Below, one piece after another: positions 8,811 through 19,162 of a stretch of 64,000 bases of DNA (positions are counted from its first letter, which is position 1; every line of letters starts with the position of its first letter). Source of the stretch: Ciceribacter sp. L1K22 (GTDB lineage Bacteria; Pseudomonadota; Alphaproteobacteria; Rhizobiales; Rhizobiaceae); NCBI RefSeq assembly GCF_017599385.1, contig NZ_JAGFPK010000001.1:3146483-3210482 (forward strand). The letters run 5' to 3'. The position numbers were made by a program, and so were the translations under genes. A model generated the notes under the pieces. The model did no database searches and was not told where the DNA came from. It saw only the letters and a program-made list of their open reading frames with translations.

Positions 8811-9155
8811 ATGATCCGCACGCGCAGAGAATTTCTGATCCGATCCGTCGCGCTGGTCGGCGCACTGGCGTCGACCGGAATCGCCGTCGCTGATGATGAC
8901 GACCACGACCACGACGAGGATGATCGGCAAAGGGACAGGCTCCGCGAAAAGGTTGCTCGCGGAGAAGTGAAGTCGCTGGCAGAGCTTAGGCGGATCGTCG
9001 CAAACCGCGTCGAAGGAAAGATTGTCGACACGAAGTTCGACCTGGAAGATGATCGCGCTGTCTATGAGTTTCGGGTCCTGAGAAGCGACGGCCGGCTGGT
9101 GGAGGTCGAGGTCGACGCCGCGACCGGTTCGATTTTGGAGATTGAGAACGACTGA
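8811..9155 (+). CDS. PepSY domain protein with Tat-like signal and acidic/His tract
   Basis: 114 residues from ATG 8811; the longer frame from 8766 lacks a ribosome site. The N-terminus TRREFLIRSVALVGALAS has a twin-arginine motif followed by a hydrophobic core. Right after the predicted cleavage site is a run of Asp/His residues (DDDDHDHDEDD), which looks like a divalent-metal chelating patch. The PepSY domain follows (LAELRRIVANRVEGKIVDTK ... DAATGSILEIEND). Its stop overlaps the start of the response regulator by one base, so it is the first gene of the two-component operon and may be a periplasmic accessory of the sensor kinase. Confidence 0.85.
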   Translation: MIRTRREFLIRSVALVGALASTGIAVADDDDHDHDEDDRQRDRLREKVARGEVKSLAELRRIVANRVEGKIVDTKFDLEDDRAVYEFRVLRSDGRLVEVEVDAATGSILEIEND

Positions 9156-9820
9156 TGCGCATTCTCCTGGTCGAGGACGACCCCCGCATCGCGAGAGACA
9201 CGATCGCGCATCTGGAACGCGCAGGCTTCGTTGTCGTCCACGAGACAGACGGTGAGGCAGGCTGGTTTACGGGTGACGAGGAAGAATTCGCGGCTGTCGT
9301 TCTGGACCTAGGCCTGCCCGGAATGGACGGCCTGTCGGTCCTGAAGCGCTGGCGCGCCGCCGGACGGCAAACACCGGTGCTGATCCTCACCGCCAGGGGC
9401 AACTGGCAGGAACGCGTCGAAGGCATCGACGCCGGCGCTGACGACTATCTGACAAAACCGTTCCAGATGGCGGAGCTTCTGGCGCGTCTGAGAGCGATTA
9501 TCCGCCGCAGTTCGGGACAGGCCAATCCGGTTCTCCAGTTCGGCGATCTCGCGGTCGACACACGCAACAAGACCGTAACCGTCGGCGGATTGCCTGTCGA
9601 CCTGACACCGCTGGAATACCGCTGCCTCAGCCATCTGGCCCTCAACGCGAATCGCCACGTGTCGCAAGCGGAACTGACCGAGCAATTATATGCTCAGGAT
9701 TTCGAGCGTGACAGCAACTCCATCGAGGTCCTAGTCGGTCGTCTCCGCCGCAAGCTCGGAAAGGACGTGATCGCGACCCGGCGCGGTTACGGCTACAGGC
9801 TGGGGGGCGCCGCGCCTTGA
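9155..9820 (+). CDS. OmpR/PhoP-family response regulator
   Basis: 221 residues. The receiver (1-115) has the acidic pair EDD, phospho-acceptor Asp in VLDLGLPGMDG, a Thr in LILTARG and Lys in YLTKPF. The C-terminal winged helix (about 125-220) has LTPLEYRCLSHL, RDSNSIEVLVGRLRRKLG and TRRGYGYRL. It binds DNA as a dimer when phosphorylated by the kinase encoded next, whose TTG start overlaps this stop. Likely targets are the two arms of this locus. Confidence 0.93.
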   Translation: MRILLVEDDPRIARDTIAHLERAGFVVVHETDGEAGWFTGDEEEFAAVVLDLGLPGMDGLSVLKRWRAAGRQTPVLILTARGNWQERVEGIDAGADDYLTKPFQMAELLARLRAIIRRSSGQANPVLQFGDLAVDTRNKTVTVGGLPVDLTPLEYRCLSHLALNANRHVSQAELTEQLYAQDFERDSNSIEVLVGRLRRKLGKDVIATRRGYGYRLGGAAP

Positions 9821-11169
9821 GCAGGTCCATTCGCGGCAGGTTTCTGCTGGTCTCGCTAGTCACCGTGGTTCTGGCCCTTTCGCTTGCGGGAATCGCATTC
9901 GTGGAGCTCTTCACCCGCACCTTCGAAAAGCGGATCGACGAGGAGCTGGCCGATCACGGCACCAACATCGCCGGCGGCATCCGGTTTTCTGCCGACGGCA
10001 GTCTCACGTTGCCGAACCGCCCCGTCGATGCGCGCTTCAACGAGCCCTACGGGGGTCTCTACTGGCAGATCGTCGACGACCAAACGTCCGAACAGCTCCG
10101 CTCCCCATCCCTCTGGGACTATACCCTTCCCCTACCCGCGGACGGCCACGAAACCGGAGAGGTCCATAGATACCACCTGGAAGGCCCGGAACAATCAACC
10201 GTGCTCGTTCAGGAGCGGAAAGTGATCGTTGCGGCGCCAGACGGGCAGCATCCGGTGCGTATCGCCGTTGGCATAGATGTCGCAGCGGTTGCGAAGGCAC
10301 GGTCGTCATTCGCGACCGATCTCTTTCCCTATATGGTGGCCTTGGCAGCCTTCCTCATTGCCGCTTCGCTTGTACAGCTCATCATCGGTCTGCGCCCCCT
10401 CTCTTCGGTGAGTGAAGGGCTGAACCGCGTGCGGGAACGACGGGCGGAGCGCCTGACCGGACAATATCCGGCAGAACTTCAGGAAGTCGTCGGTGCCGTC
10501 AACAGCCTGCTCGACGCCCAGCAACTGATTATCGACAAGGCACGCAGCCGGGCGGCGGATCTTGCGCACGGGCTGAAAACCCCGCTGACCATTCTCTCCA
10601 ATGATGCCGCTACCCTGCACGACAAAGGCGAGACACAGATCGCCGACGAACTGGCACATCTCGCCGATGTCATGCGGGCCCACGTCGATCACGAACTGAC
10701 CCGCAGCCGTATCGCCGCCAATGCCGGTCTGCGGCGTTCCGATGCGTCGCCAGCGCGCTGCATCGACAACATCATCAGAACGTTGAAACGCTCGCCGCAG
10801 GGGGAAACCCTCTCCTGGATCGCTCGTGTACCGGACGACCTGACGGTGCCGGTCGACCCCAACGATCTTCAGGAAATGCTTGGCAATGTGCTTGAGAATG
10901 CGATGAAGTGGGCCCGGTACGAGATCATCGTGGAGGCGGAAACGGACGATCGCGCACCGCGCCTGCGTATCCTGGACGATGGCCCGGGCGTTCCGCCGGA
11001 GCAGATCGATGCGATCATGCACCGGGGCGTCCGGCTGGACATGCAGACGCCGGGAAGCGGGATTGGCCTTTCAATCGTCCGGGAAATCGGCGAAATCTAC
11101 GGGATCGGTGTCGCCATTGAAAATCGCAAAACCGGCGGGCTGTCAGTAACTTTGACCTTTCCGGCGTGA
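9817..11169 (+). CDS. PhoQ-like sensor histidine kinase
   Basis: 450 residues from TTG 9817, overlapping the regulator stop (TTGA). The layout is a first membrane segment (about 8-30), a periplasmic sensor domain of ~130 residues, a second membrane segment (about 172-192), a HAMP linker, a HisKA domain with the PhoQ-type H-box LAHGLKTPLTIL, and an HATPase with NVLENAMKWA, DDGPGVP and GSGIGLSIV. Together with the regulator it forms a two-component system that responds to an envelope signal. The PepSY and b561 genes on both sides suggest a redox, metal or membrane-perturbation signal. Confidence 0.92.
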   Translation: MSRSIRGRFLLVSLVTVVLALSLAGIAFVELFTRTFEKRIDEELADHGTNIAGGIRFSADGSLTLPNRPVDARFNEPYGGLYWQIVDDQTSEQLRSPSLWDYTLPLPADGHETGEVHRYHLEGPEQSTVLVQERKVIVAAPDGQHPVRIAVGIDVAAVAKARSSFATDLFPYMVALAAFLIAASLVQLIIGLRPLSSVSEGLNRVRERRAERLTGQYPAELQEVVGAVNSLLDAQQLIIDKARSRAADLAHGLKTPLTILSNDAATLHDKGETQIADELAHLADVMRAHVDHELTRSRIAANAGLRRSDASPARCIDNIIRTLKRSPQGETLSWIARVPDDLTVPVDPNDLQEMLGNVLENAMKWARYEIIVEAETDDRAPRLRILDDGPGVPPEQIDAIMHRGVRLDMQTPGSGIGLSIVREIGEIYGIGVAIENRKTGGLSVTLTFPA

Positions 11170-11466
11170 TTGAACGCTACCCATCGTTTTGCCGCACTGC
11201 GAAGAATAACTTGACTTTCGGCAGCAAACGGCCCATTTGCAGGTCAGCTTTCCCCTTCCGGCCGCCGCGTGAGCGCGCCCTGCGACAGTAAGAGACGCGA
11301 AGAAGGGCAAGCGCGCAGCGAATGCGGGCCTCGCGAATGTTGGCCGGACGCGCTGGAAAGCTTTTTCAACACAAGTTCCCAATTCACGCGGGGTTCTTGA
11401 CGCCACAAGGCAGTCGGAACGCGAAGCTGCGTGCGCCGATCTATGCCTGTGGCGCCCCCGAAAGGC
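11170..11466 (+). other. long 5' leader / intergenic region before the DEAD-box helicase
   Basis: About 300 bases without a convincing gene. Short frames here have no ribosome site and no recognisable protein. The position suits a long untranslated leader, as is common upstream of cold-induced DEAD-box helicase genes. I see no strong terminator for the kinase operon and no motif that names a known RNA family. Confidence 0.35.
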
Positions 11467-12894
<1,428 letters not shown>

Positions 12895-12988
12895 TATAGC
12901 GCTGCGGACAAGCCTGACCGGCACCGAGTCCTGACAATGCCATGGTTGACGGGGTCGGCTCGCTTCATATAGCGCAATCAAAAATGAT

Positions 12989-13020
12989 GCGGCCGGCCTC
13001 GTGTTCGGCCGCTTTCTTTA
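12989..13020 (+). terminator. rho-independent terminator after the helicase gene
   Basis: A 7-bp GC stem (GCGGCCG / CGGCCGC) with a 10-base loop is followed by TTTCTTTA. It lies about 95 bases after the helicase stop and ends 26 bases before the methyltransferase start, so it separates the two transcripts. Confidence 0.6.
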
Positions 13021-13046
13021 TTGTGACCTTGGGAGGAGAGAGACCT

Positions 13047-13640
13047 ATGGTCGAGCGCAACCTGATTGCCAACTACGTCCATTTTCATTCGTCGGGCGCC
13101 TATGGCTACGGCGGCAAGCATTTGCCCTGGGTACTGCCTCACATCATGGCCTTTAAGCCGGCGTCGCTGATCGACTATGGCGCGGGCCGCAGCTTCATTG
13201 CGCAACGGCTCGGCCGAAAGGCCGGCATCGCCGATGTCGTGTCCTTCGACCCCGCCGTGCCGGAACGGTCCACCCTGCCCGACCGCCGGTTTGCGGTTAT
13301 CGTCAGCTTCGACGTGCTGGAGCACATCCCGGAAGAAGAAATGGATGCCGTTCTCGGCGAGATGGCCAGACTGGCACCCGACGCGCTCCACGTCATCGAT
13401 ACCCGCCCGGCCATAGCCATCCTGGAAGACGGCCGTAACGCACATGTCTCCCAGCACGACGAGGCGTGGTGGCTGGAGCGGCTCGGACGTTTCTGGCCAC
13501 ATGTCGTCGCCTTCCCGATGCGCAACGGTCGCGTCGGTATCAAGACCTGGACGACATCTTTCCCGACATGGCGACACAACCTCATGACGCTCCGCGAGCG
13601 CGTGAAGATGAGGCTGCGCAAACGGCTGGGCATTCACTGA
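13047..13640 (+). CDS. class I SAM-dependent methyltransferase
   Basis: 197 residues from ATG 13047, preceded by a strong GGGAGGAGAG site; an in-frame ATG at 12942 would read through the terminator. The Rossmann core shows motif I (SLIDYGAGRSFIAQRL), an acidic residue after strand 2 (VVSFDPAV) and the post-II segment RFAVIVSFDVLEHIPEEEMD, typical of Methyltransf_11/23 proteins. The substrate is unknown. The basic C-terminus (ERVKMRLRKRLGIH) could bind nucleic acid or membrane. Confidence 0.75.
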   Translation: MVERNLIANYVHFHSSGAYGYGGKHLPWVLPHIMAFKPASLIDYGAGRSFIAQRLGRKAGIADVVSFDPAVPERSTLPDRRFAVIVSFDVLEHIPEEEMDAVLGEMARLAPDALHVIDTRPAIAILEDGRNAHVSQHDEAWWLERLGRFWPHVVAFPMRNGRVGIKTWTTSFPTWRHNLMTLRERVKMRLRKRLGIH

Positions 13641-13668
13641 CGGGAACGACGCGGGAATCCGAACCCGC

Positions 13669-14544
13669 TCAAGCGCCGGCCGCCTTCCGGTTCGTCAGAT
13701 AGACACCCGTCACCGCGATCGCCGTGCCGATCATCATCGGCAGGGTGAGTTCCTCTCCGAAGATCAGCGCCGCCTCCAGTGCGGCAAGCGGTGGCACGAG
13801 GTAGATGAGGGACGCGGCCTTGGCCACATCGCCGCGACGGATCAGGTAGAGCAGCAGCAGGATCGCGCCCATGGAGATGCCGATCACGGCCCAGCCGAGC
13901 GTCGCGACAAGCCCGAAGCTCCAGCCGATATGCATGTCCTCGAACAAAAACGCCATCGGCAGCGTCACCGCGAAGGCACCGACATATTGCAGCGTCGCGA
14001 CCGCCCGGATGTCGCCTTCCTTCAGATAGCGCTTCTGGTAGATCGTCCCATAGCTGACGAACGCCATGCCGATCACGTTCACTGCTATAGCGAAAGCCGG
14101 AATGGCGGAGGCATCGACGGCAAAGACTTTCGGCAAAACCGCGAGCGAAATCCCGACGAAACCGAGGCCTAGGCCGAGCTTCTGGATGAGCGTCAGCCGC
14201 TCGCCGATGAGATAGGGCGCGGCGAGCGCTGTCATCAATGGCTGCAAGCCTGCGATGATGCCGGAAATCGCGGCCGGCACGCCTTGGCCGATTGCCCACC
14301 ACACTGCCCCGAGATAGAAGCCGTGAAGGAAGAAACCGGAGACAATCGCGTGCAGGATCGTCTCCCGGTTGCGCGGCCAGATAACGCCCGTAAAGCGGCA
14401 GAGCAGAAAGAAAAGCGCCGCGGCCACCACATAGCGGAGGGCGAGGAAGGTGAGCGGATCGGCGAACTGGTCGGCAAACTTCGCCACGACCCAACCGGTC
14501 GACCAAAGGAAAACGAAGAGAACGGGGGCAAGGCGGGCAAGCAA
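13669..14544 (-). CDS. EamA/DMT family transporter
   Basis: 291 residues with ten hydrophobic segments in two five-helix EamA repeats. The first begins LFVFLWSTGWVVAKF, with WAIGQGVPAAISGIIAGLQP. The second contains VIGMAFVSYGTIYQKRYL and VPPLAALEAALIFGEELT. It is an inner-membrane exporter of small metabolites; the substrate cannot be predicted. It is convergent with the methyltransferase gene. Confidence 0.88.
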   Translation of the reverse strand: MLARLAPVLFVFLWSTGWVVAKFADQFADPLTFLALRYVVAAALFFLLCRFTGVIWPRNRETILHAIVSGFFLHGFYLGAVWWAIGQGVPAAISGIIAGLQPLMTALAAPYLIGERLTLIQKLGLGLGFVGISLAVLPKVFAVDASAIPAFAIAVNVIGMAFVSYGTIYQKRYLKEGDIRAVATLQYVGAFAVTLPMAFLFEDMHIGWSFGLVATLGWAVIGISMGAILLLLYLIRRGDVAKAASLIYLVPPLAALEAALIFGEELTLPMMIGTAIAVTGVYLTNRKAAGA

Positions 14545-14924
14545 GGGAGAAACTCCGGCACGACGGGGCAGAGGATCGGATGGCGCGCCCCGTTAAAGGC
14601 GTTAGAGACCTCCTGCCCGATCGTCAAAGGACTTTTGCTGATCGCTGCCGTGAATTCATTTGACGAAACATGCGTGCATCAGACGCGTCTAAAATTTAAG
14701 CAGTTTTCGCCGGGTTGTTTCAGAAATAGGCGAATAATGATGGAGCCAGCCATCTTTATTCGGAACACCTCACCCGCCAGGCCGTTTCCTCTGCCAAAAT
14801 GCCGGGCTTCTGACGATCTTTTGCGCCGGCGCATAATGATGCGAATGTTCCTCGTGAACTGTGCACGCTTCTTGCATTGTGATGAACGTTGTACTCAAAT
14901 GATAAGAAAAAGGGGACGGCGCCA
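14545..14924. other. divergent intergenic region, 380 bases
   Basis: The region separates the leftward EamA gene from the rightward ATP-grasp operon. It is AT-richer than its surroundings and should hold both promoters. The only clear element is AAAAAGGGGAC at 14907-14917, the ribosome site of the ATP-grasp gene. No RNA gene or repeat is seen. Confidence 0.4.
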
Positions 14925-16334
14925 TTGGCATTCGATGAAATGTTGACCGCGGAGAACTCACCGCGGGACCCTTACAAGGCTTATTTCGATTGGTATTCCG
15001 GGCAGGACCCAGCTCACCTCCTTGCCAAATCCCGTGACGCGGAAAACATCTTCCGGAAGACGGGCATCACCTTCGCGGTCTACGGTCACGCCGACAGTTC
15101 CGAAAAACTGATCCCCTTCGACATCATCCCCCGCATCATCTCAGGCCGCGAATGGCGCAAGCTCGCTCAAGGAATCGAACAGCGGGTGCTCGCGCTCAAT
15201 GCCTTTCTCGATGACATCTACCACAAGCAGGAGATCATCAAGGCCGGCCGCATCCCGCGCGAACTGATCGAGAAGAACGACGCCTTCCTTCCTGAAATGA
15301 TTGGTTTCCGGCCACCGGGCGGCGTCTACACCCACATCGTCGGCACCGACATCGTCCGCACGGGAGAGAACGAGTTCTACGTGCTGGAAGACAACGCCCG
15401 CACACCCTCAGGCGTTTCATACATGCTGGAAAACCGCGAAACCATGATGCAGATGTTTCCGGAGCTCTTCCAACTGAACAAGGTGCAGCGCGTCGAGGAC
15501 TATCCATACCTGCTGCGCCAGTCGCTTGCCTCGCTCGCCCCGCCCGGCTGCAAGGGCAAGCCGCGTGTCGCGGTTCTCACGCCTGGCATCTACAATTCCG
15601 CCTACTACGAACACTCGTTTCTCGCCGACATGATGGGCGTGGAACTGGTGGAAGGCTCCGACCTCAGGGTCGTTGACGGCAAGGTGAAGATGCGCACGAC
15701 CCGCGGTTACGAGCCGATCGATGTGCTCTATCGCCGCGTCGATGACGACTTCCTCGATCCGCTCACTTTCCGCCCGGACTCGGCGCTCGGCATTCCCGGC
15801 ATCATGGATGTCTACCGCGCCGGCCACATCACGATCGCCAACGCCCCCGGCACCGGCATTTCAGACGACAAGGCGATCTACAGCTACATGCCGGAAATCG
15901 TCCAGTTCTACACCGGTCGCAAGGCGATCCTCGAAAACGTGCCGACCTGGCGCTGCTCGGAAGCCGACAGCCTGAAATACGTGCTGGAACATCTGGAAGA
16001 ACTCGTGGTGAAGGAAGTTCACGGCTCGGGTGGCTACGGCATGCTCGTCGGACCGACGGCCACGAAAAAGGAGCGTGCCGCCTTTGCCGAGAAGCTGAGG
16101 GCGAAACCCGGCAACTACATCGCACAGCCGACGCTCTCGCTCTCAACGGTGCCGATCTTCGTCAACAAAGGCATTGCGCCGCGTCACGTCGATCTTCGTC
16201 CCTATGTTCTCGTTTCCGACCAAGTCCGCATTATTCCCGGCGGCCTCACCCGCGTCGCGCTCAAACAGGGCTCCCTCGTCGTCAACTCCTCCCAAGGCGG
16301 CGGCACGAAGGATACCTGGGTGCTGGAGGACTGA
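14925..16334 (+). CDS. circularly permuted ATP-grasp protein
   Basis: 469 residues from TTG 14925 (MAFDEM, the common start of rhizobial homologues), with AGGGGA 9 bases upstream; TTG 14889 and ATG 14940 are alternatives. It is the circularly permuted ATP-grasp family (COG2308), with REWRKLAQGIEQRVLALNAF, YVLEDNARTPSGVSYMLENR, VVKEVHGSGGYGMLVGP and LRPYVLVSD. Such enzymes are predicted to form amide bonds using ATP. The gene leads an operon with the alpha-E and transglutaminase genes, an arrangement long predicted to make and process peptide linkages. The substrate is not known. Confidence 0.9.
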   Translation: MAFDEMLTAENSPRDPYKAYFDWYSGQDPAHLLAKSRDAENIFRKTGITFAVYGHADSSEKLIPFDIIPRIISGREWRKLAQGIEQRVLALNAFLDDIYHKQEIIKAGRIPRELIEKNDAFLPEMIGFRPPGGVYTHIVGTDIVRTGENEFYVLEDNARTPSGVSYMLENRETMMQMFPELFQLNKVQRVEDYPYLLRQSLASLAPPGCKGKPRVAVLTPGIYNSAYYEHSFLADMMGVELVEGSDLRVVDGKVKMRTTRGYEPIDVLYRRVDDDFLDPLTFRPDSALGIPGIMDVYRAGHITIANAPGTGISDDKAIYSYMPEIVQFYTGRKAILENVPTWRCSEADSLKYVLEHLEELVVKEVHGSGGYGMLVGPTATKKERAAFAEKLRAKPGNYIAQPTLSLSTVPIFVNKGIAPRHVDLRPYVLVSDQVRIIPGGLTRVALKQGSLVVNSSQGGGTKDTWVLED

Positions 16335-16338
16335 GGCC

Positions 16339-17286
16339 ATGGTGATGCTTGGAAGAACTGCAAACGGCCTCTACTGGATGTTCCGCTATATCGAACGGGC
16401 CGAAAACATAGCACGCCTGGTGGATGCCGGCCTCCGGATGTCGCTGACACGGTCCACCGCCGCCGATGATGACTGGGACGGCGTGCTGCAAAGTGCCGGC
16501 GTGCGCGAGAGCTTTTGCGACGCCACAGGCAAGGTCCCGGCGGCAGACGCCATCGACTACTTGATGCGCGACCGCTCCAACCCCTCGAGCGTGCTGTCCT
16601 GCATCGAATCGGGTCGCAACAATGCCCGCATGGTTCGCACGGCGCTGACGCGGGAAACCTGGGAGGCGACCAATGAATGCTGGATCGAACTCAAACAGGT
16701 GCTCGGCCGCAAGCTGAAATCGGCTGACCTGCCGGAGGTGATCGACACCATCAAGCGCCGGGCGGGTCTGATCCGTGGCGCCTTCCATGGGTCCATGCTG
16801 CGCAACGAGATATACAACTTTGCTCGCATCGGCACCTTCATCGAGCGCGCTGACAACACCAGCCGCATCCTGGACGTCAAGTATTACGTCCTCCTGCCTG
16901 CCATCACCCACGTCGGCAGTTCGATCGATAACATGCAGTGGGAATCTATCCTGCGCTCGGTCTCGGCGCACCGCTCCTATCGCTGGGTCTACGATGGCGA
17001 ATACCGGCCGGCCAACATCGCCGACTTCCTGATCCTCAACGGGCAGATGCCACGTTCTCTGGCCTATTCCTACGAGAAGATCGTTTCGAATCTCGGGTAT
17101 ATCGCCAAGGGATACGGGGAGCGCCTCGCCGCCCACGACACGGCCGATTCCATCCGCAAAATGTTACAGTCGACCACCATCGAGGCGATCATGGATCAGG
17201 GCCTCCACGAATTCCTTGAGGATTTCGTGACACGAAACAATCGGCTGGGCGCGGAAATCAGCGACGGCTACCGCTTCTACATCTGA
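16339..17286 (+). CDS. alpha-E domain protein
   Basis: 315 residues from ATG 16339, four bases after the ATP-grasp stop. It is an all-helical alpha-E (DUF403) protein: LGRTANGLYWMFRYIERAEN, SRTAHRSY-like region SVSAHRSYRWVYDGEYRPAN, LILNGQMPRSLAYSYEKIV. Alpha-E proteins nearly always accompany the permuted ATP-grasp and a transglutaminase, and are thought to help in the same peptide-forming or modifying reaction. No catalytic motif is assigned. Confidence 0.9.
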   Translation: MVMLGRTANGLYWMFRYIERAENIARLVDAGLRMSLTRSTAADDDWDGVLQSAGVRESFCDATGKVPAADAIDYLMRDRSNPSSVLSCIESGRNNARMVRTALTRETWEATNECWIELKQVLGRKLKSADLPEVIDTIKRRAGLIRGAFHGSMLRNEIYNFARIGTFIERADNTSRILDVKYYVLLPAITHVGSSIDNMQWESILRSVSAHRSYRWVYDGEYRPANIADFLILNGQMPRSLAYSYEKIVSNLGYIAKGYGERLAAHDTADSIRKMLQSTTIEAIMDQGLHEFLEDFVTRNNRLGAEISDGYRFYI

Positions 17287-17301
17287 GGCAGAGGGTAAAT
17301 C

Positions 17302-18129
17302 ATGCGTCTCAAGATCACCCACACCTCGGAATACCGTTACGACACCCCGGTCAGCTATTCGCTGCAGCGTCTCCGCCTGACGCCCTGCTCCGGTCCCGTG
17401 CAGAATGTCATCAGCTGGACCATCGTCGTCGATGGCGCAAACGTGGAAGCCGGCTTCAACGACCAGTTCGGCAATCACGTCCATCTGGTGTCGACCGAGG
17501 GTGATACCCATACGGTCAATATCGTGGCGAGCGGCGAGGTGGAAACCCATGACAAGGCGGGTGTTTTCGGCCCTCACCAGGGCTACGTGCCGCTCTGGCT
17601 TTATCTGCGCGATACACCGCGAACGAAGGCGGGCAAACTTGTCCGCGAACTCGTTCGCGCCCTGCCCCAGGACAACGATCTGGCCCGCATGCATGCGCTG
17701 ATGAAGGCCGTGAGCGAGGCGGTATCCTACATTCCCGGCACCACAGGAACGGAAACCACTGCCGAACAGGCGCTGGAAGCGGGCTCCGGCGTGTGCCAGG
17801 ATCATGCGCACGTGATGATCGCCGTCGCCCGAGCACTCGCCATACCGGCACGCTATGTCTCCGGCTACCTGCTGACGGCCGGCACCCACGACCAGCCAGC
17901 AAGCCATGCCTGGGCGGAGATGTATCTCCAGGGACTGGGCTGGGTCGGCTTCGACGCGGCTAACAACCTATGCCCTGACGACCGTTACGTGCGGCTGGCC
18001 ACCGGTCTGTCCTATGCGGATGCCGCACCGATATCGGGCATGCGGATCGGCCGGCCGGGCGACGAAGACCTTTCGGTATCGGTCGTGGTCGAGGCAACCG
18101 GCCAAAGCCAGAGCCAGTCGCAGAGCTGA
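17302..18129 (+). CDS. transglutaminase-like cysteine protease/amidase
   Basis: 275 residues from ATG 17302 with a GAGGCAGAGGG site upstream. An N-terminal beta-rich domain (MRLKITHTSEYRYDTPVSYS) precedes the transglutaminase core. The catalytic triad is visible: Cys in GSGVCQDHAH, His in ASHAWAEMY, Asp in GWVGFDAANN. The tail is Gln/Ser-rich. It is the third gene of the ATP-grasp/alpha-E operon and would cleave or transfer the amide bonds made by the first. The proteasome-type peptidase often found as a fourth gene is not present here. Confidence 0.9.
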   Translation: MRLKITHTSEYRYDTPVSYSLQRLRLTPCSGPVQNVISWTIVVDGANVEAGFNDQFGNHVHLVSTEGDTHTVNIVASGEVETHDKAGVFGPHQGYVPLWLYLRDTPRTKAGKLVRELVRALPQDNDLARMHALMKAVSEAVSYIPGTTGTETTAEQALEAGSGVCQDHAHVMIAVARALAIPARYVSGYLLTAGTHDQPASHAWAEMYLQGLGWVGFDAANNLCPDDRYVRLATGLSYADAAPISGMRIGRPGDEDLSVSVVVEATGQSQSQSQS

Positions 18130-18194
18130 TGTCTGTTGCTGCGCAAGCCTGACACCATGTTGCCGCGCTGAAATGGCTGCGAGAGGATCGCGCC

Positions 18195-18710
18195 ATGTTG
18201 TTCGGAAAATCGCTGTTTCAGTCCGTTGTCGACCGGCTATCGGCTGAGCGGCCGCCGGAGTTTGAAACGGAAGATATTGCCCCGAGGCGACGAGGCCGCG
18301 GGTCGGGCGTTTCCGCAAGCTTTCTTGCCACAGCTCCGCAGGTTGAGGATGAGGCGGAAGAACATCTTCTTCATCACAATCCCTATCAGGATGCGATTGT
18401 CGCAGGTGAGAGACCCGCCGCCGCCGTCGAGATTGCCGACACACCACCACCCATGCCGCCCCATCTGAGGCGGATCACCGAAAAGGAAGTGAGGGAGGAT
18501 TTGGGCATCAGTCCAGGCGACGACGCCGCCAGGCTCACCGTCTTGCGGCGCGAATTCGCCCGCCTGAATCATCCGGACAGGGTTCCCACGCGCTACCGCA
18601 CACAGGCAACGGTGCGCATGATGCTGGCCAATGCCCTGATCGACGACGCGCTGCGGCAGATCCCGCCCTCGGCGGCGGTTTACTCCGCCGCGCGGCGTCG
18701 TCAGTCGTAG
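18195..18710 (+). CDS. J-domain-like protein
   Basis: 171 residues. The first ~95 residues are poorly conserved-looking, acidic and Pro-rich. The last ~75 resemble a divergent J domain: EVREDLGISPGDDAARLTVL, then REFARLNHPDRV with the HPD tripeptide, then a helix TVRMMLANALIDDALRQ. J domains stimulate DnaK ATPase. The gene ends by overlapping the convergent MarR gene by ten bases. The role is unknown. Confidence 0.6.
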   Translation: MLFGKSLFQSVVDRLSAERPPEFETEDIAPRRRGRGSGVSASFLATAPQVEDEAEEHLLHHNPYQDAIVAGERPAAAVEIADTPPPMPPHLRRITEKEVREDLGISPGDDAARLTVLRREFARLNHPDRVPTRYRTQATVRMMLANALIDDALRQIPPSAAVYSAARRRQS

Positions 18711-19162
18711 AGTTTCAGCAGATACTCGTTGAGGCGGTCGCGCGCCTCGCGTCCGCCGAGACGCGCGATGATGCGCTCCTCGTGGTCGCGCAGGATCGGC
18801 TGGATCTCGTCGAGATAGTCGAGCCCGCCCGGCGTGATGTAGAGCGACTGGACACGTCGGTCCGTTTCCGACTTGCGCCGCTCCGCCAGGCCCTTCTGCT
18901 CGAGCCCATCGACGATCGCCACGAAATTGGCGCGCTGGATACCCAAAGCTTCGGCCACTTCGCTCTGTTTGAGCCCCGGATTCTTGGAGAGCAGCAGCAG
19001 AACGGCAAAGTCCGCAGGCCGCAGTCCCTTTGCGGCGAATGCTTCGTTGAAGTCCTGGTAAACGACAAGTTGGGCACGACGGAGACGATAGCCGACAAAC
19101 TCGGCCATGGCTGAAAAATCAATTTTCGCGCCAGACGATTCTATGATTTCGTTTTCAAACAT
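18701..19162 (-). CDS. MarR family transcriptional regulator
   Basis: 153 residues. It has the winged helix-turn-helix of MarR proteins: LRPADFAVLLLLSKNPGLKQ, SEVAEALGIQRANFVAIVDG, LEQKGLAERRKSETDRRVQS (the DxR wing). MarR dimers usually repress and release DNA on binding phenolic ligands. The divergent side is 290 bases to the tRNA, with no gene, so its target may be itself or lie elsewhere. It overlaps the J-domain gene tail to tail. Confidence 0.9.
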   Translation of the reverse strand: MFENEIIESSGAKIDFSAMAEFVGYRLRRAQLVVYQDFNEAFAAKGLRPADFAVLLLLSKNPGLKQSEVAEALGIQRANFVAIVDGLEQKGLAERRKSETDRRVQSLYITPGGLDYLDEIQPILRDHEERIIARLGGREARDRLNEYLLKLYD

